From NCBI GenBank assembly GCA_964017195.1, contig OZ024887.1, positions 9,426,160-9,490,159 on the forward strand: a stretch of 64,000 nucleotides of DNA, read 5' to 3'. The notes under the pieces are model-generated. The model made no database searches and was not told where the DNA came from. It saw nothing but the letters and a program-made list of their open reading frames with translations. How positions within the stretch are numbered: position 1 is the stretch's first letter; every line of letters begins with the position of its first letter. The DNA comes from Siderastrea radians (Eukaryota; Cnidaria; Anthozoa; Scleractinia; Rhizangiidae). A program made the position numbers and the translations under genes. Below, one piece after another: positions 22,411 to 34,381 of this stretch.

Positions 22411-25096
22411 TATACCCTTCGTGATGTAGGCTATAGCTGTAGTGTCCTAGATAGTCCCTAGATCTCCCTAAAACAGAGAGATGTATTGCGATTTAAACAC
22501 GAAAGTTGTACCACGACAAGTCCACAACTTGCAAGTTCAGCTAATTCTAAAGGCTATCCCCAGGCTCTTCTGCCATCCGCTGTCATTTGGGTAGGCGATC
22601 CCAGGAAGGGATGCCCAAGACAAGGTCAATTCACCGACTACATTCATTACAAATGCTTTTCTTTTTAATTTCGTGGCAATTTCCTGAAAAATACTCTAAC
22701 GTTTACTGAGTCTCACGAAAGCACACGAAAGGCACAGCCTTTCTTTTTAGGGTCACAGTGGGGAATTGATGCCCAGGTGAACTTTGCAGCGGTAAATTTT
22801 TAGTTTTGTCGGTTATTTCAACAAACTCTGGAATCGCATACCGTGGCATTCTCGATCACTTGACAAAAACGAGACAAAACAAATTAGAACTTAATTTTAA
22901 TTATTTTCAAAAAATTTCAGACCTCTCCCTTTCGGGCAATAAGACATCGAACCAAACTGAATTTCGGACGTTTTTCCGGCTTATTCGGGAACGATTTTCG
23001 TGATCTCTTTCAATCTTATCGTTTGTAAACTGGAGGCACGTTAACTTTCTTTCTACCCCAGAACCATAATTTAATGGAATTTTTTCTCGTTATGTTTTTT
23101 TTGCACGCCTTAGGAAATATAGCGACGTTCAAACGTTAGGGTTGTAACACATGACACTGCTGTGAACCACCCTGCATCCATTATCCTAGTTGTAACGAAA
23201 AATAATAGTAAATAATAATAATCCTTGAAACTCCTATTTTCAAACTTCTTATTTTGGGAAGGAGTTGTTTGTTTGTTTTTTGTTTGCTTTTTTTGTTTTT
23301 GTTTGTTATTCTTGCTAGAAAACAGTCAACTTACTTTACGGCTGCGATAACATCACTTATATACACAGTGCCCAGGGAGGCTCTCAGGTGTATTAGCTTG
23401 GGGGAGATGAGAAGCCTTTTGTGGGGTTTGAAATTGACGATCTGGAACTTTTGATGGGTGAGAAATTTTCTGGTGGACTTAGTTTGAGTACAAAGATTTG
23501 TCAGGACTACCGGTACACGAGAACGGAACCCCCAACCCCCCTCTGCAGCCCCTGACGCTTGTTCAGTCAAATCGCGTCCGTCATAGGCAGTCACTTCGTG
23601 GGAAATGATGTATTTTAAGTGTATTTTTCGTCTCTAGATCGAAGCGTTATTAATCGCGGACTTCTTAGTAACCCAAGTAAGAATGAAATTAACTGATCAT
23701 GACCGAAAAGTAGGAGCTATAAAGCTACCATAGCTTCCTCGATAGCCTGTTCCAGTCCGTACTGTCTGGAAGTTCAATAACGACGCATGATAGAACAACA
23801 GCTCTAACTTCCAAACATTTTTTGTTACTTCCTTCCGACTGTCTTGTCACGTTTTTATATTGGCCAGGCCAGTTATCACAGGCAGCAATACTCCACGGAC
23901 AATGCTAGAAATGGCCAAACGTCGTGTCTCCGGCGAAGTCTGTCAACGTTACAAAATTTGTATGCATCAACGGAGGATTCACAGAAAATATTTAATGAGA
24001 GAATGGGAAAGGACAGCGCTCCCCCCCCCCCCCAAGGTTTAAATCTTTATCTTTTCATATGCATTTTTTTTTTTATTGAAATGGCAACCGTCCATATACC
24101 AAGCATAACAATGGCACACTTGTTATACCTCAGGAAAGGCTCCAAGCTTTCGTAACTGTTTACTAAGTGCATTTTGGTGACCCTTAATTAAACTTAAACA
24201 ACTTTCCTTCTCCTTCGAAAACTGCAAGCAGAAAAGGCACCCCTATCACCCTCTACAGGTCATGGGTTCAAATCCTGACTATAGTACTCACCCGGTATAC
24301 ATACCGTACGGTAGGAAAAAACACTCCCGGCACCAGAAGCCCGGCATCAGATCCAGCCGGCACCCAGAGCTAAAAAACTATGTATGTATAATAACTCCTG
24401 AATATACTTTAGATTTTGACAAGCTGAAGGAAAAAAATTTGAACTCCAACGAGTTTCCTGCTATCCGTGGCCCCACCCCACCCGGCTGATCTTTTCCTCC
24501 AGTACCCTCCCCCACGGGATCTATTTTGGTTTTCAACACACGAACAGCTGATTAGCGTGCAATGCAGTTGAATTTACGCCAACGAACTGCGGGCAATTCC
24601 TGACCTTTTAAACTTTTAGTGTATTGCGCTAAGCAATCTCGTTTAAAGGTTACGTGATGCGATTTTTAAAGGCTCTCAATTTGATTGACGTTTGCGTCCG
24701 CTATGGCTACCGGATATGTGAGAAAAACTGTTCCATTGTCTTCGCGAACGCGGGAAAACGCGTGTGACTTCGCAGTGTCAACCTTGTTTGGCTTGGGTCA
24801 CTGTACGAGGCACTTGCAAGACTTCTTCTCTTTGCTGAGTGGAAAAAGACCTTTCCTTCGTTGAATAGCTTTTTATTGGACAAGAACGGATGTGTCTTTT
24901 GAGAAGTCGCCAGCTAACCTCCGCCACACGATTCTCCAAATAATTCGCGCGTACGGCGAAATTTGACACCGTCTGGAAGGTACGCCCCAGAGGAGTTGGA
25001 TGATATTTCGAAACCAGTTGGATATTTTCGTGACGGCCGAACGAAAGTTCTGCTGAGAAAGCATTGGTAGCGCGAGAAACGGCTTCGTTCTTCGCA
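22411..25096. other. Divergent promoter region between P450 and receptor genes
   Basis: It holds the 5' flanks of both genes. I see no TATA box at a convincing distance from either ATG. A diverged P-family repeat occupies 24018-24250. A 402-nt minus frame at 24778-25179 overlaps the receptor's first exon antisense and looks like chance. Confidence 0.4.
24018..24250. repeat. Diverged P-family repeat, copy P3
   Basis: A C tract, CAAGGTTTAAATCTTTATC, ATACCTCAGGAAAGGCTCC, TGCATTTTGGTGACCCTTAA and AAAACTGCAAGCAGAAAAGG follow the order seen in P1 and P2. The TIRs are not preserved. Confidence 0.5.
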
Positions 25097-28000
25097 ATGC
25101 CTCGTAAATTTGCCCAAATGTGCCCACGTTGCTGTTGTATGTTGATGTTTACGTTCGCTGTGTGCTTATGTCCTTTCATTGCGTTTTGTCAAGGTAAGAT
25201 TTTCGTGTTTATTGAAATACCATAATGGCTTTCTCTCGTTTCAACGACTTCTCCTGTGGTGATGTTTACAGTTATTTTGGTTTTGATTTAATTCTCAAGC
25301 CCCAAGTAAGCTTGAGCGTTTCAAAATATCGTAGCTGAAGTTATCGGTCTCGTAATATGATTACGAGCGGCTCGATTCAGGTTGTTTACGTTTCGTCATT
25401 TACTGAATTTGGTTTAAGAATAGTTTTCTGCACAATGTCGAATCGAAACCGACGTCTTTTCTTTCATCTAGCTTGTATTCTTAGGGTGTCATTTCTTCAT
25501 AGCCGTGACAAAAAGGAAAGTCAAATGCAGGCCAACAAACGCCAGTTTAAGACTACTACCAGCTACTACGTAGCAATATACGTTAGACGTTTCCAAGAAT
25601 AAACATAAACGATCAATAAATGGCGTAGTTGTAATATGACGACAAGGACGTGTTTCTTAACGGTAAGACCTATAAAATATCGTGCTGTAACTGTCGCATT
25701 CAGTCAACTTTGCTGCTACTGTACTTTAAAATCATATTTACATAAAACATCTTTCTATGAGTTCACTGTGATACTAGCAAGAGGATCGACTAATTTGCTA
25801 TGATATTGTGCGAATGATGATTTTGATGTTCGCAGTGTCACCAGTTTACTAAATCAGATGTAAAGTTTATTGGTTCTGAGGAATTTTCATGGAAGTAAGA
25901 GTAATAAATTCATTGTGATGTTTTCGTATTTAATAACTTGTATGATAATCAGATTGTTGTTATTTTTAAATCCCCGGAGATTATCGGGTCATGTTTTAAA
26001 ATATTTGGCCAACATTATAAATTCGGCACTCTTACCATTGTTCTTCTCAAAATGTATTTCTCTTAGAACTCTGGTTACGAAATTAACTTATTGCAAATCA
26101 TTTTTTATTTTGTTAACTGTTTCTGTTAATTATTGAAATTAATAGCACTGGCTGGAGGCCCACGCGTGCAGGAGCCCATTGTTTTATCTATTCGCCCTGT
26201 GCACCCTTAGGCTTCATAGACAATGTGTCTCCAAGCAGTACAAATTGAATTTGACAGGCAATGGTTCAGGTCCAGCTTGGGTCTTTTTCTCTTCTCGTTT
26301 AGGTATTTTTCCAGGATCCAAAATCTGGGGAAAGTTATTTACAAAATCTGCTGCCCCATGAATCCATGCAACTGCAGTTAATCTGCAACAAAAAAGTCAC
26401 AAGTTGAGTCTTGAGAAAAGTTGATAGTATTCCTCTGTCCCTGATTAACATAGACTCATGTTGTATTGATTGTTCCAATTGGAGACTGAAACTTATACAT
26501 GTATGTGCAAGTCTAAAGCAAACTGAATAATATCCCTGATCTAGTATTTCAATCATTTTCTTTTTATTCAGTAAAGTCCACTTTCAAGTAATAAACTAGG
26601 CATTCCGTTCCAGATTCACAATCAAACTGAAAAGTTATTAGTAGTCAGTGGCCTCCCACGCAGTCGTTTTTAGTGGAGTCGTATTACGGCCACTAAAATG
26701 AATGCGTGGGAGTCTAAGTAGTCAGGCATGTCATTAGAAATTGAAAAACTGGACTGGACTTTGAGAATGTTCTCACAGATAGGGAGCTATCCTGGATTGC
26801 AGTATTTACTGTTATTATGTGCCATTTCTTTGGTAGCTCTGCTGTTAGGCTAGCATATTTATACATTGATTTTTTAGTAACTAAATTTTTAGCTGCAGCA
26901 AGAAGGGAGGTTCATCATGCAAAGGTCATTTAAACTTAAACCTTACTCTAGAGTGTTCTGCATTAACGTCAAATATAATTATTTTGTCTTGAAAATCATT
27001 GATTCCGTACAAATTGTTGATAATCAAACCAGAGGTGGATCCAGGGGGTGGGGGTGGATTGGGTGGCTAGCCCCCTCCCCCCTTTAGGGTCATTTAAGCT
27101 TGAAATTAAGAAAGGTAACAAAACTATTACGGAGGCGATTTTGTCTCCCATTGTTTAGATATCGTTGTGTCAGGTGAGCCATCCCCCCTTCAAAAATCCT
27201 GGATCCACCACTGAAAACACCTATTGTCCCTTTGTTTTTGCAGTGTCGTTGTCTGTGAGCTAGCAGTTGGGCTGGTCACATTTGCCATTCTTATGCCCCC
27301 CCCATGAATTGGGGGGGGGTACTGGCCACAGGGGATTTTTTCAGTGTTACTATGGTTACCAAAAAGGATTGTAAAGCAGAAGCTCCTCAGATGTTTGATG
27401 TTTGATTTTGCAGCCTATTGAGATTAGATTCATATTTATGAGTTACATTCTTTAAATGATACAAATGTAGCTGTTTTGTTTTGTATTATTTTATTCCTCT
27501 AGACATTTTACCACAACCGGTTGGATTGTATCCACTGAATGACTTTTACAAAACTGCTGATGCAAGTTGCTTTGGTAACCTTGATGGTACAGCTAAGGAC
27601 ACTAAGCTTGTAACAGGTCCCTTTGGTCAAACAGGCACTGCGTATGAGTTTGCTGGGATTGGCACTAGTTATATCAGTATTCCACACAGTCAGCATCTTG
27701 ATGCCAAGAATTCAATCACAATTTTAGTTTGGATATTTCAGTCTGGACGGGCTGGATCCATCATTCAATACAACAATAGAGATATGGAGCCTCACACGTC
27801 AAGGAGTGCTTCTGTGGAACTTCGCACATCAAAAACTAACTCCATCCATGCACAGTTTGTAGAGCGTAATGGAAAGTTGATTTCTTACCTCACCAATGAT
27901 ACAGTTAGTCTCAATAATAAGTGGCATTATGTCGGAGCATCGTATGACCACAATCGTGGCACTGCAACTTTATGGATAGATGGCAAGGACGTGCAGCATA

Positions 28001-31000
28001 TTAATCTAGGAAAGCTAGAGTTAAGCACTGATAGTGATATTCAAATTGGCGGTGGACGAGGAAAAGGTGATAGTTTTCAAGGAAAAATATCCTGTATCCA
28101 GATCTACGACAGAGCATTGACAAGAGAGGAAGTAACAGCCATGAGGGACAGATGTTTCAAGGATGGCAAACGTATGTATTTTAGCTGATTAAATATTGTT
28201 ATTAGACAGTGTAATTTTCATTATACAGTTAGCTCCTGATAATTCAAACCTTTAAGGGAAATCAAAACTGGTTCAAGTGAGTTCAATTTATTTGGGGGGA
28301 GTGGGATTCCTGCTGACATCGCTTGTTACATGTATTACTCGCAGGAAGAACAAGTATGTTGTGTGTAACAGAATATCAAGAAACTAAAGAAATTGATACA
28401 AAGGACAATGAGACACTTCAAAAATACTTGCTCAATTTTTGGAAAATTGATTAAAAATAAATTCAATGTTATGGAGTGTGTTTTGTCTCATTACACTTTG
28501 ACAAATGGTGTCCAATTTATCGAGGATAAAATGATAAAGAAAATGTCCTTGAAGGGAACAAAATTCACGTCGAGTTAGTGGAAGGTTTGAGCTATTGAGT
28601 GTTCAAGTTATCAGGGATAAAAGTACAGAAAATGTAAGGAGTAAATCCAAGGAAAATCAATTTTGGTTCAAGTTAGTGTGGGCAATTCGAGTTACTGAGG
28701 GTTCAAATTACTGGAAGTCAACTGTTATATGTACAGATATATATGGTATATTTCAAGTGGTGTGATCATCTTCAGAGAGGTTAGTCTCTGAGATGCTGTC
28801 CAAGAGAAACAGAACCAATGACAGGATCAAAAAAAGAAGCTTATAGCAGGAGTCGAACCCAAGACATCCCATTCTCATGACAGGTACTCTAACCACTAAG
28901 CTACCAACTGAAGGCAAACACCGCAGATCCCTCTGGAGCTGAACTCTATGTCACTCAAAAATGCTATATGTGTATTATATTGTCTGGTTACATCTGGTCC
29001 GACAATTAAGCAGTGCTTGACGACTTAGAGAGGTAATTCTCAGCAAATTCATGATCAGTGTTCCCTCAGATTAATACCAACTCACTCTGCCATAGTTGTC
29101 TCAGTAGCTCAGTGGTTTTAGCACATATCAAGTGATTAGGGTTTTGTGAGTCCATTTTCTGCTCAGGGTTTTTTTTTGTTTGTTTGTGTTTTCTTTTGGC
29201 ATTTGTTCAGTTTCTGTTTGATGGGATGTTAGATCAGACTAAAATTAATGATCAGCTTGGTAGGTTAATAATTCATGTGGTTTTCTAGCATACTAGTGAG
29301 TTCTCTTGTGAAAGAATGCGAGTAATTAATGATAATAGTAATAACGATAATAATAATTTGATAAACTTAATAATTAATAATAAATTAACTTGGACAGACA
29401 TACAATACATAGCAGGGTTGGAGTTCTTAGTTTTACATATTATTTTCCTTTTCTTTTTTATGCAGCTCCAGTGGATTGTAGGAAAACTTCTGCACCATGT
29501 AAGTTTAGGCTTTGTTTACTATATTGCTTACACAGTCATTATTTTCACCTTTAAGGCCAATCAGTGGCCATAAACGTGGACTGCCACTGTCATCATTCCT
29601 GCTGACCTACAGCCAGTCCATCTATACTCCTACATATCCCCATGTATACTGGACAGCATTAGGCATTAGGCTGTGGTAATTTTTTCCAGTGACTGGTTGA
29701 TTATATAGTTAACAAGTAGTCTTGTTCACACTTAGCTGACTTTAAGCCTGATCTAAAGGTTCCTTTATCTTGGTGTGTCACAAAAAGTCATGTTTAAAAT
29801 AGTTATTGTGTAGCTCTATTTCATGTATTTTGGGGCTTTTGATTGACAGCTAGATGTGGTGTGTTCATGAACACCTTATCAGGAGCATTCTCATCCCCAG
29901 GGTACCCCGCTGGGTATCCATATGAGGCCAACTGTGTGTGGGAGATAGAAGTTCCCAGTGGACACTTCATCACTTTGAAGTTTGGGTAAGGCAGTGATCA
30001 ACAACTTAGAGTTGCAAACACTGTACTATACTACACTTATTAATTTGTAATACACCCGTGTGTAATAGAGCTACAACAGAACTAAATTAGACTTTATATA
30101 CATGTATGTAAATATCAAAATATATGTTTTACTTCTACTGTTCGAAATTTCCAACAATTTTCAACAAACTGCTGTTCACTTTATCAACAGCAAGTTTGAC
30201 TTGGAGGAATCATTTAGCACGTGGCCAGACTGCCCTGATCATGTTGTCATCCGTGATGGCACAAACAGCTGGTCCAAGAAACTGAAGACCCTGTGTGGTG
30301 GTCAGTCAGACTGGGAAGATGAAATTGAGTCATCTGGGAATGGCATGAGGGTTGAGTTTAGGACTAACAAGGATCACTCTGCTGCAGGCTTCTTTGCCAA
30401 GTACACTACAAGCCTACTTCATGATGGTAACTTTTTTTCTTGTCTGGCTGTGTTCGTGATAGTAAAATGTTGTCATAAATAAGACGTTTTTGGAAGATGA
30501 CCATCTTGATTTTGTGGACTTTCCTCTTTAAAATTGAAAGGCTGAAGATAAGAAATTGTTTTAGGCTTGTTGTTGGTTTTTAGATGAGCATGCGCAGCAT
30601 GGCTCACCCTATGTCAGCACATGCGTTGTCTCTGGCTTCATTTTTTTTATCACTTGCTCTATGATGTAATCAGACATGCAATGCATGCAGAAGCAACGAC
30701 GTTTTCTGGAAAGGCATGGTCACGTGCACATTTGTCATGCACGAACTAGTCACTGACGAAATATGGAAATGTACTAGTCACACAAAATGTGACTTGTCAA
30801 TATTTGCCATTGAAGCTTTTTCTTTCTGATACAATTTTTCTATGCCCGGTACCATTGCCACTTATCCAAAGTTTTTGATGAGTTTTTGACATCTTGACAC
30901 CTTTGTGATGGCTTCCATTAAACTTGCCAATCAAATCGAAAAACCGTGAGAGGAGAAATCGCAAAGACAAACATGAAACGGGACAATTTCACCTTTCACA

Positions 31001-32818
31001 GTTCTTTCACTTAAACTGGCCAGTTGCTACGGGAGCTCCATGAAATGCCGTAAAAGCTCTATTAAGCCCCCTCTCTATTACCCCCCTCCCTAATAACCCG
31101 CCCTCTAGATCTGTAAGTCAGATTTTTGTAGTAAGCCTCCCTCTCTAACAAGCCCCCCTCCTCCCTTTGGAACATCAGATTTTGTAATCAGACCGTACTA
31201 ATCCCTATTAAGCCACCAACTTTATCGCCAGTTGGTGTTTTTTTTTTCATGAAAGCTAGAAAAAAATACATCAAGTTGGCTGGTCTTTCTTGACAAGAAG
31301 TAAGTTAAGATTACATGTTTAAAGATTTGAAATAAGCCCCCCTCTCTAATAGCCCCCCCCCCCCCCCACCCCGATTATGAGGCCTGAAGGGGGCTAAATA
31401 GAGCTTTTACGGTAGTCAAAAATATATTCAAAAGCTAATCAAAAACTTTGTGCAGGTGGCAAGAGTGCAGCACTCAGCACTGTAGTGGAGTACTCTAAGA
31501 TGCTGATTGCTCTTACAAGTCATACAGTGTAGGAATCAAAGGGTTCATAGTGATGCTGTCTCTGTTCCTTAGCAGAAAAGGAGGAGGACGAGGAAATGAT
31601 GGATTTCAGTCGTCATTACACTGGTATTGTCATAGGTGTGGCATGTGCAGCAATTTTTGCCATCTTGTCAATCATTACATTCAGCCACACCAGAAGGAGA
31701 TTACGGGAACGTCGCCATGGCAGTTTAACTCGCAGCCACCGTCATTCTGTATCTTTCTCTGACAATGATGTCTTTCAGCAGAATGCCCCACCGACTTATG
31801 ATGATGGTAAGCCTTCATTTTCGTGTTTTCTTTTACTTTGAATTCTTTATTTTCAGGTTGCTCTGGCTATTTTCAGGACTTGTATGAGAACTGATTAAAA
31901 TGGCCTAGAGTGAGTTGCTAAGAAGAATCAAGCTGTATTAGAGTTGAATAAAATGCACATTTGCAGTTGCCCAGTAAAAGCTAGAAAAATCAGTCCTAAC
32001 TTGTGTCATAAGAAAATATATGCAAATACACCTTGCTACTTTGCAATTCTGTTTTCACACAATAAATTGTAAAGAAAATGTTCTTACCAACAGTCTCGAT
32101 CATTACACTTGCAGTTATGCGCTATCCAGAGCTTTACCCACCGACACCGTGTCAAGGGTCATTAGCTAACACTCCAGCTGCCACCCCTCGGAGAGGATCC
32201 CCAGTCTCAACACCAACAATACCACATCGCCTGCTTAACAGGCCTGGATCACCAGCTCTTGTTCCTAAAGTGGGCACACCTGTTGGGATGCCCGTTCTAA
32301 ACATACGACGAGGCATCAGCACACCTCATAGTACCTCTAGGGTTTCTTTACAGCGGGGCATTTCTCCCTTGGCAAGGACAGAGTTGACGCCGCAGCTTTC
32401 ACGCCAGGCAGATCATGTATCATCAGACGCTGAGCATGATGATGATGATGACGATGAGCTGCCCCCATATCCGGGGATTGTGAATGTTGATTCAGTTTTG
32501 GATCAAGTCAGAGAAACGTTAGAACACAGTAGATTTGCCACAAGGCAATCGTCAAACCCTTCTTTAAGTGACAATAATTCATCTGATGGTGATCAAAGCA
32601 GAACTGCGAATACTCAAAGAGGCTCGCATGCCTCGTGTACAGTCAGAGACAATGCGGGAGTAATCCAGACAAGGCTTGAAGCAAACAGAAACTCAGTTAC
32701 ATCAGTACGAAGTCTTGGTAGAGTTGCACATGGACAAGATAATCCGTGGGTGCCTTCTAAGTTTCCTAGAATGGGTACATCTACAGGGAACGTAAGGTCA
32801 ATTGAATCAGAAGTTTGA
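25097..32818 (+). CDS. LamG + CUB single-pass membrane protein, seven exons
   Basis: Exons: 25097-25193, 27503-28171, 29466-29498, 29850-29985, 30191-30426, 31573-31806, 32115-32818. All introns are GT-AG, phases agree, and the total of 2,109 nt gives 702 aa. Residues 1-32 are a signal peptide (MPRKFAQMCPRCCCMLMF..., cleavage likely after FCQ). Residues about 36-250 are a LamG/concanavalin-type jellyroll (VGLYPLN start, WHYVGASYD, GKISCIQIYDRAL). Residues about 269-387 are one CUB domain with four cysteines (SSPGYPAGYPYEANCVW; CPDHVVIRDG). TM helix is 407-427 with RRR stop-transfer. The tail (about 275 aa, Pro/Ser/Thr-rich) has PPTY (463-466), an acidic run and LPPY (584-587), candidate WW-domain/NEDD4-type sites. 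It is probably a cell-surface adhesion or receptor protein; ligand unknown. Exon 6 has a tandem acceptor (TAGCAG). Confidence 0.9.
26656..26714. repeat. Short fold-back repeat (CTCCCACGCA)
   Basis: CTCCCACGCA and TGCGTGGGAG flank a short loop in which TTTTAGTGG and CCACTAAAA also pair. It lies in receptor intron 1. Confidence 0.7.
27030..27213. mobile_element. Short TIR element (CAGAGGTGGATCCAGG)
   Basis: Left CAGAGGTGGATCCAGGGGG and right CCTGGATCCACCACTG are inverted. It is in the same family as 1872-2060 (shared GATCCAGG core and CAG terminus). It lies in receptor intron 1, about 300 bp before the LamG exon. Confidence 0.65.
28780..28920 (-). mobile_element. tRNA-derived SINE in receptor intron 2
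   Basis: On minus, TAGCTTAGTGGTTAGAGTAC (A box) and GGGTTCGACTCC (B box) are spaced as in a tRNA. They are followed by a T-rich run and a CCTGTCATTGGTTC body. The cloverleaf is incomplete. The family differs from the SINEs at 9456-10060. Confidence 0.55.
29098..29175 (+). repeat. Degenerate tRNA-like SINE head
   Basis: TCAGTAGCTCAGTGGTTTTAGC resembles an A box. GTGAGTCCATTTTC stands where a B box would be, and a T tract follows. It is heavily decayed. Confidence 0.35.
31047..31413. mobile_element. MITE with TACCGTAAAAGCTCTATTTAGCCCC-type termini
   Basis: Left GCCGTAAAAGCTCTATTAAG (31047 onward) and right CTAAATAGAGCTTTTACGGT (ending 31413) are inverted. The interior repeats AAGCCCCCCTC-type phrases. 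It sits in receptor intron 5, 160 bp before the TM exon. Confidence 0.75.
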
Positions 32819-32938
32819 GTTGCCTTCTAAGAGGCGAGTTACAGTTGAGCTTCACTTTGAGAGCACTTATTTTTGTTAGTGTCGAAAAACATCATCCTTT
32901 AATAGGGAAAAAACAACAACACGAGAGTAAGGTAGTAT

Positions 32939-33166
32939 TTAACCCTTTAAGCCCCGGTAGTGACGAGTGTCTAATTTCTACTTTCCGTATCGCTAAATTA
33001 TCAAACATACAGGTCATGAGAGTAAAGGAAATAATCATCAAGATCAAATTCTTGATTGTTAAATAAATTCTCTCAACTTACTCCATGAGAAATAATTGTT
33101 TGGGGACCTTTCAGGGGAATATGCAAGTTGACGTTGGGTCAGAATTGGAGCTTGAAGGGGCTTAAA
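32939..33166. mobile_element. TTAA-associated repeat in the receptor 3' UTR, copy 1
   Basis: It starts TTAACCCTTTAAGCCCC and ends GGGGCTTAAAC. The interior shares CAGGTCATGAGA and AATAAATTCTCTCAACTTA-like phrases with 33915-34123. It begins 121 bp after the receptor stop codon, so the mature mRNA probably contains it. Confidence 0.6.
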
Positions 33167-33744
33167 CAGCTTACGGTTTCGTCTACAGACTCAAAAGTTA
33201 AAAGTCTTGAACAGCATTATAAGCAACAGCAGTATACTGAGCACGTGAGTGGCTTTTAATATTTGAATGCACTTTGATGCATGTTGGCCTAATCCTTCTA
33301 CTCTGGTTCTTTTGTGTAGAGACCTACTTTGGTTTCTGCCCTCTGTTCAAACTTGAAGCGACGAAAATGCAGCACAGACGGATCTTAGGCGACAACGGTC
33401 CGGAAAGTGTGCGTTTCCAAAGGCAACAAACATTGTAGGTAGATGATGAACGCACCTAAGATATTATAGATACCGTTTCTCAAAGAGGAAATAAAGGAAT
33501 AGTCACTTTAGTTACTCAAATTAACCTTTTTTGAGGGTGAAGAGGTAAACCCTTACAAGTATCTAATATTTGGACTCTGCTTGCCTTTTTGTTTACTTCT
33601 TTTGTTTTATTTTGTGAACATTATACAAGAGACACATCGCCGAGTGGGAACGTCTCGGGTAACTTGTTACACAAATATTTAGGCTTGCCCTAAGAAAATA
33701 ATGTATATGAAGAGTAAATATATGAACATTAGCTAAGGAATATA

Positions 33745-33750
33745 AATAAA
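33745..33750 (+). terminator. Candidate polyadenylation signal of the receptor gene
   Basis: AATAAA lies in TATAAATAAAGTAATAC, 927 bp after the stop. Other AATAAA hexamers at 33062-33067 and 33490-33495 could be used instead. Transcript ends cannot be fixed from sequence. Confidence 0.35.
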
Positions 33751-33914
33751 GTAATACAAACACTATGCATGCTGAGTTTTGCTTCTCTCTATCGATGAGT
33801 AAAACACGTTCAGTACTACGTAAATTGTTGGCGACTTCATGACGTCACACACCCATTTGACCAATAACGATGTCATTCCCAGGTTCTCTAGAGAGCATCT
33901 TGGGAGCGTGATTG

Positions 33915-34123
33915 ACCCTTTAAGCCCCAAGAGTGATCAGCATCAAATTTCTCCCCATCATATCAGTGTATTACAACATGTACAGGTCATGAGAAGTTAG
34001 CAAATGATCGCCAAAGATGAATTGTCTTGATGTTTGAAAAAGTTCTCCCAATTAGTAATAAATAGAATCTATGGAAACCAGTAAGGAGAATTTGTATAAT
34101 GATGTTGGAACTCAAAGGGTTAA
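33915..34123. mobile_element. TTAA-associated repeat, copy 2
   Basis: GACCCTTTAAGCCCCAAGAG to CTCAAAGGGTTAA aligns with 32939-33166 (TACAGGTCATGAGA shared) in the same orientation. Confidence 0.6.
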
Positions 34124-34292
34124 GTACTGTGGAAATCTCTAACACTGCCCATATGGATTGTTAAATCTGGTGCCCAATTCATTGTAACCAATTTTTGCCA
34201 TCAGTAAAAATGACCGCCGTGCACAGCAGAAAAACCAAATTTTGATTTTGAAAAAACAAATTTTAATTTTGAACCGCGGATAAAGATAGAAT

Positions 34293-34381
34293 GATATGAA
34301 GATCATCGCAGTGAAAGTGTTTCAGGTTTCTTCTTTTCAACTGCTCAAGTTGAAACACCTTCACTGCGATGGTCTTCATAT
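34293..34381. repeat. Hairpin repeat related to the SINE body
   Basis: ATATGAAGATCATCGCAGTG and its near-exact complement (ending 34381) flank a core with CAACTGCTCAAGTTGAAA. The GAAGATCATCGCAGT terminus also appears in the SINE bodies near 9460, 45528 and 60250. Confidence 0.65.

Noticed and set aside
24778..25179. 133-codon protein on minus
   Set aside because: It overlaps the signal-peptide exon of the receptor antisense, has no recognisable domain, and the plus-strand model is confirmed by splice phase.
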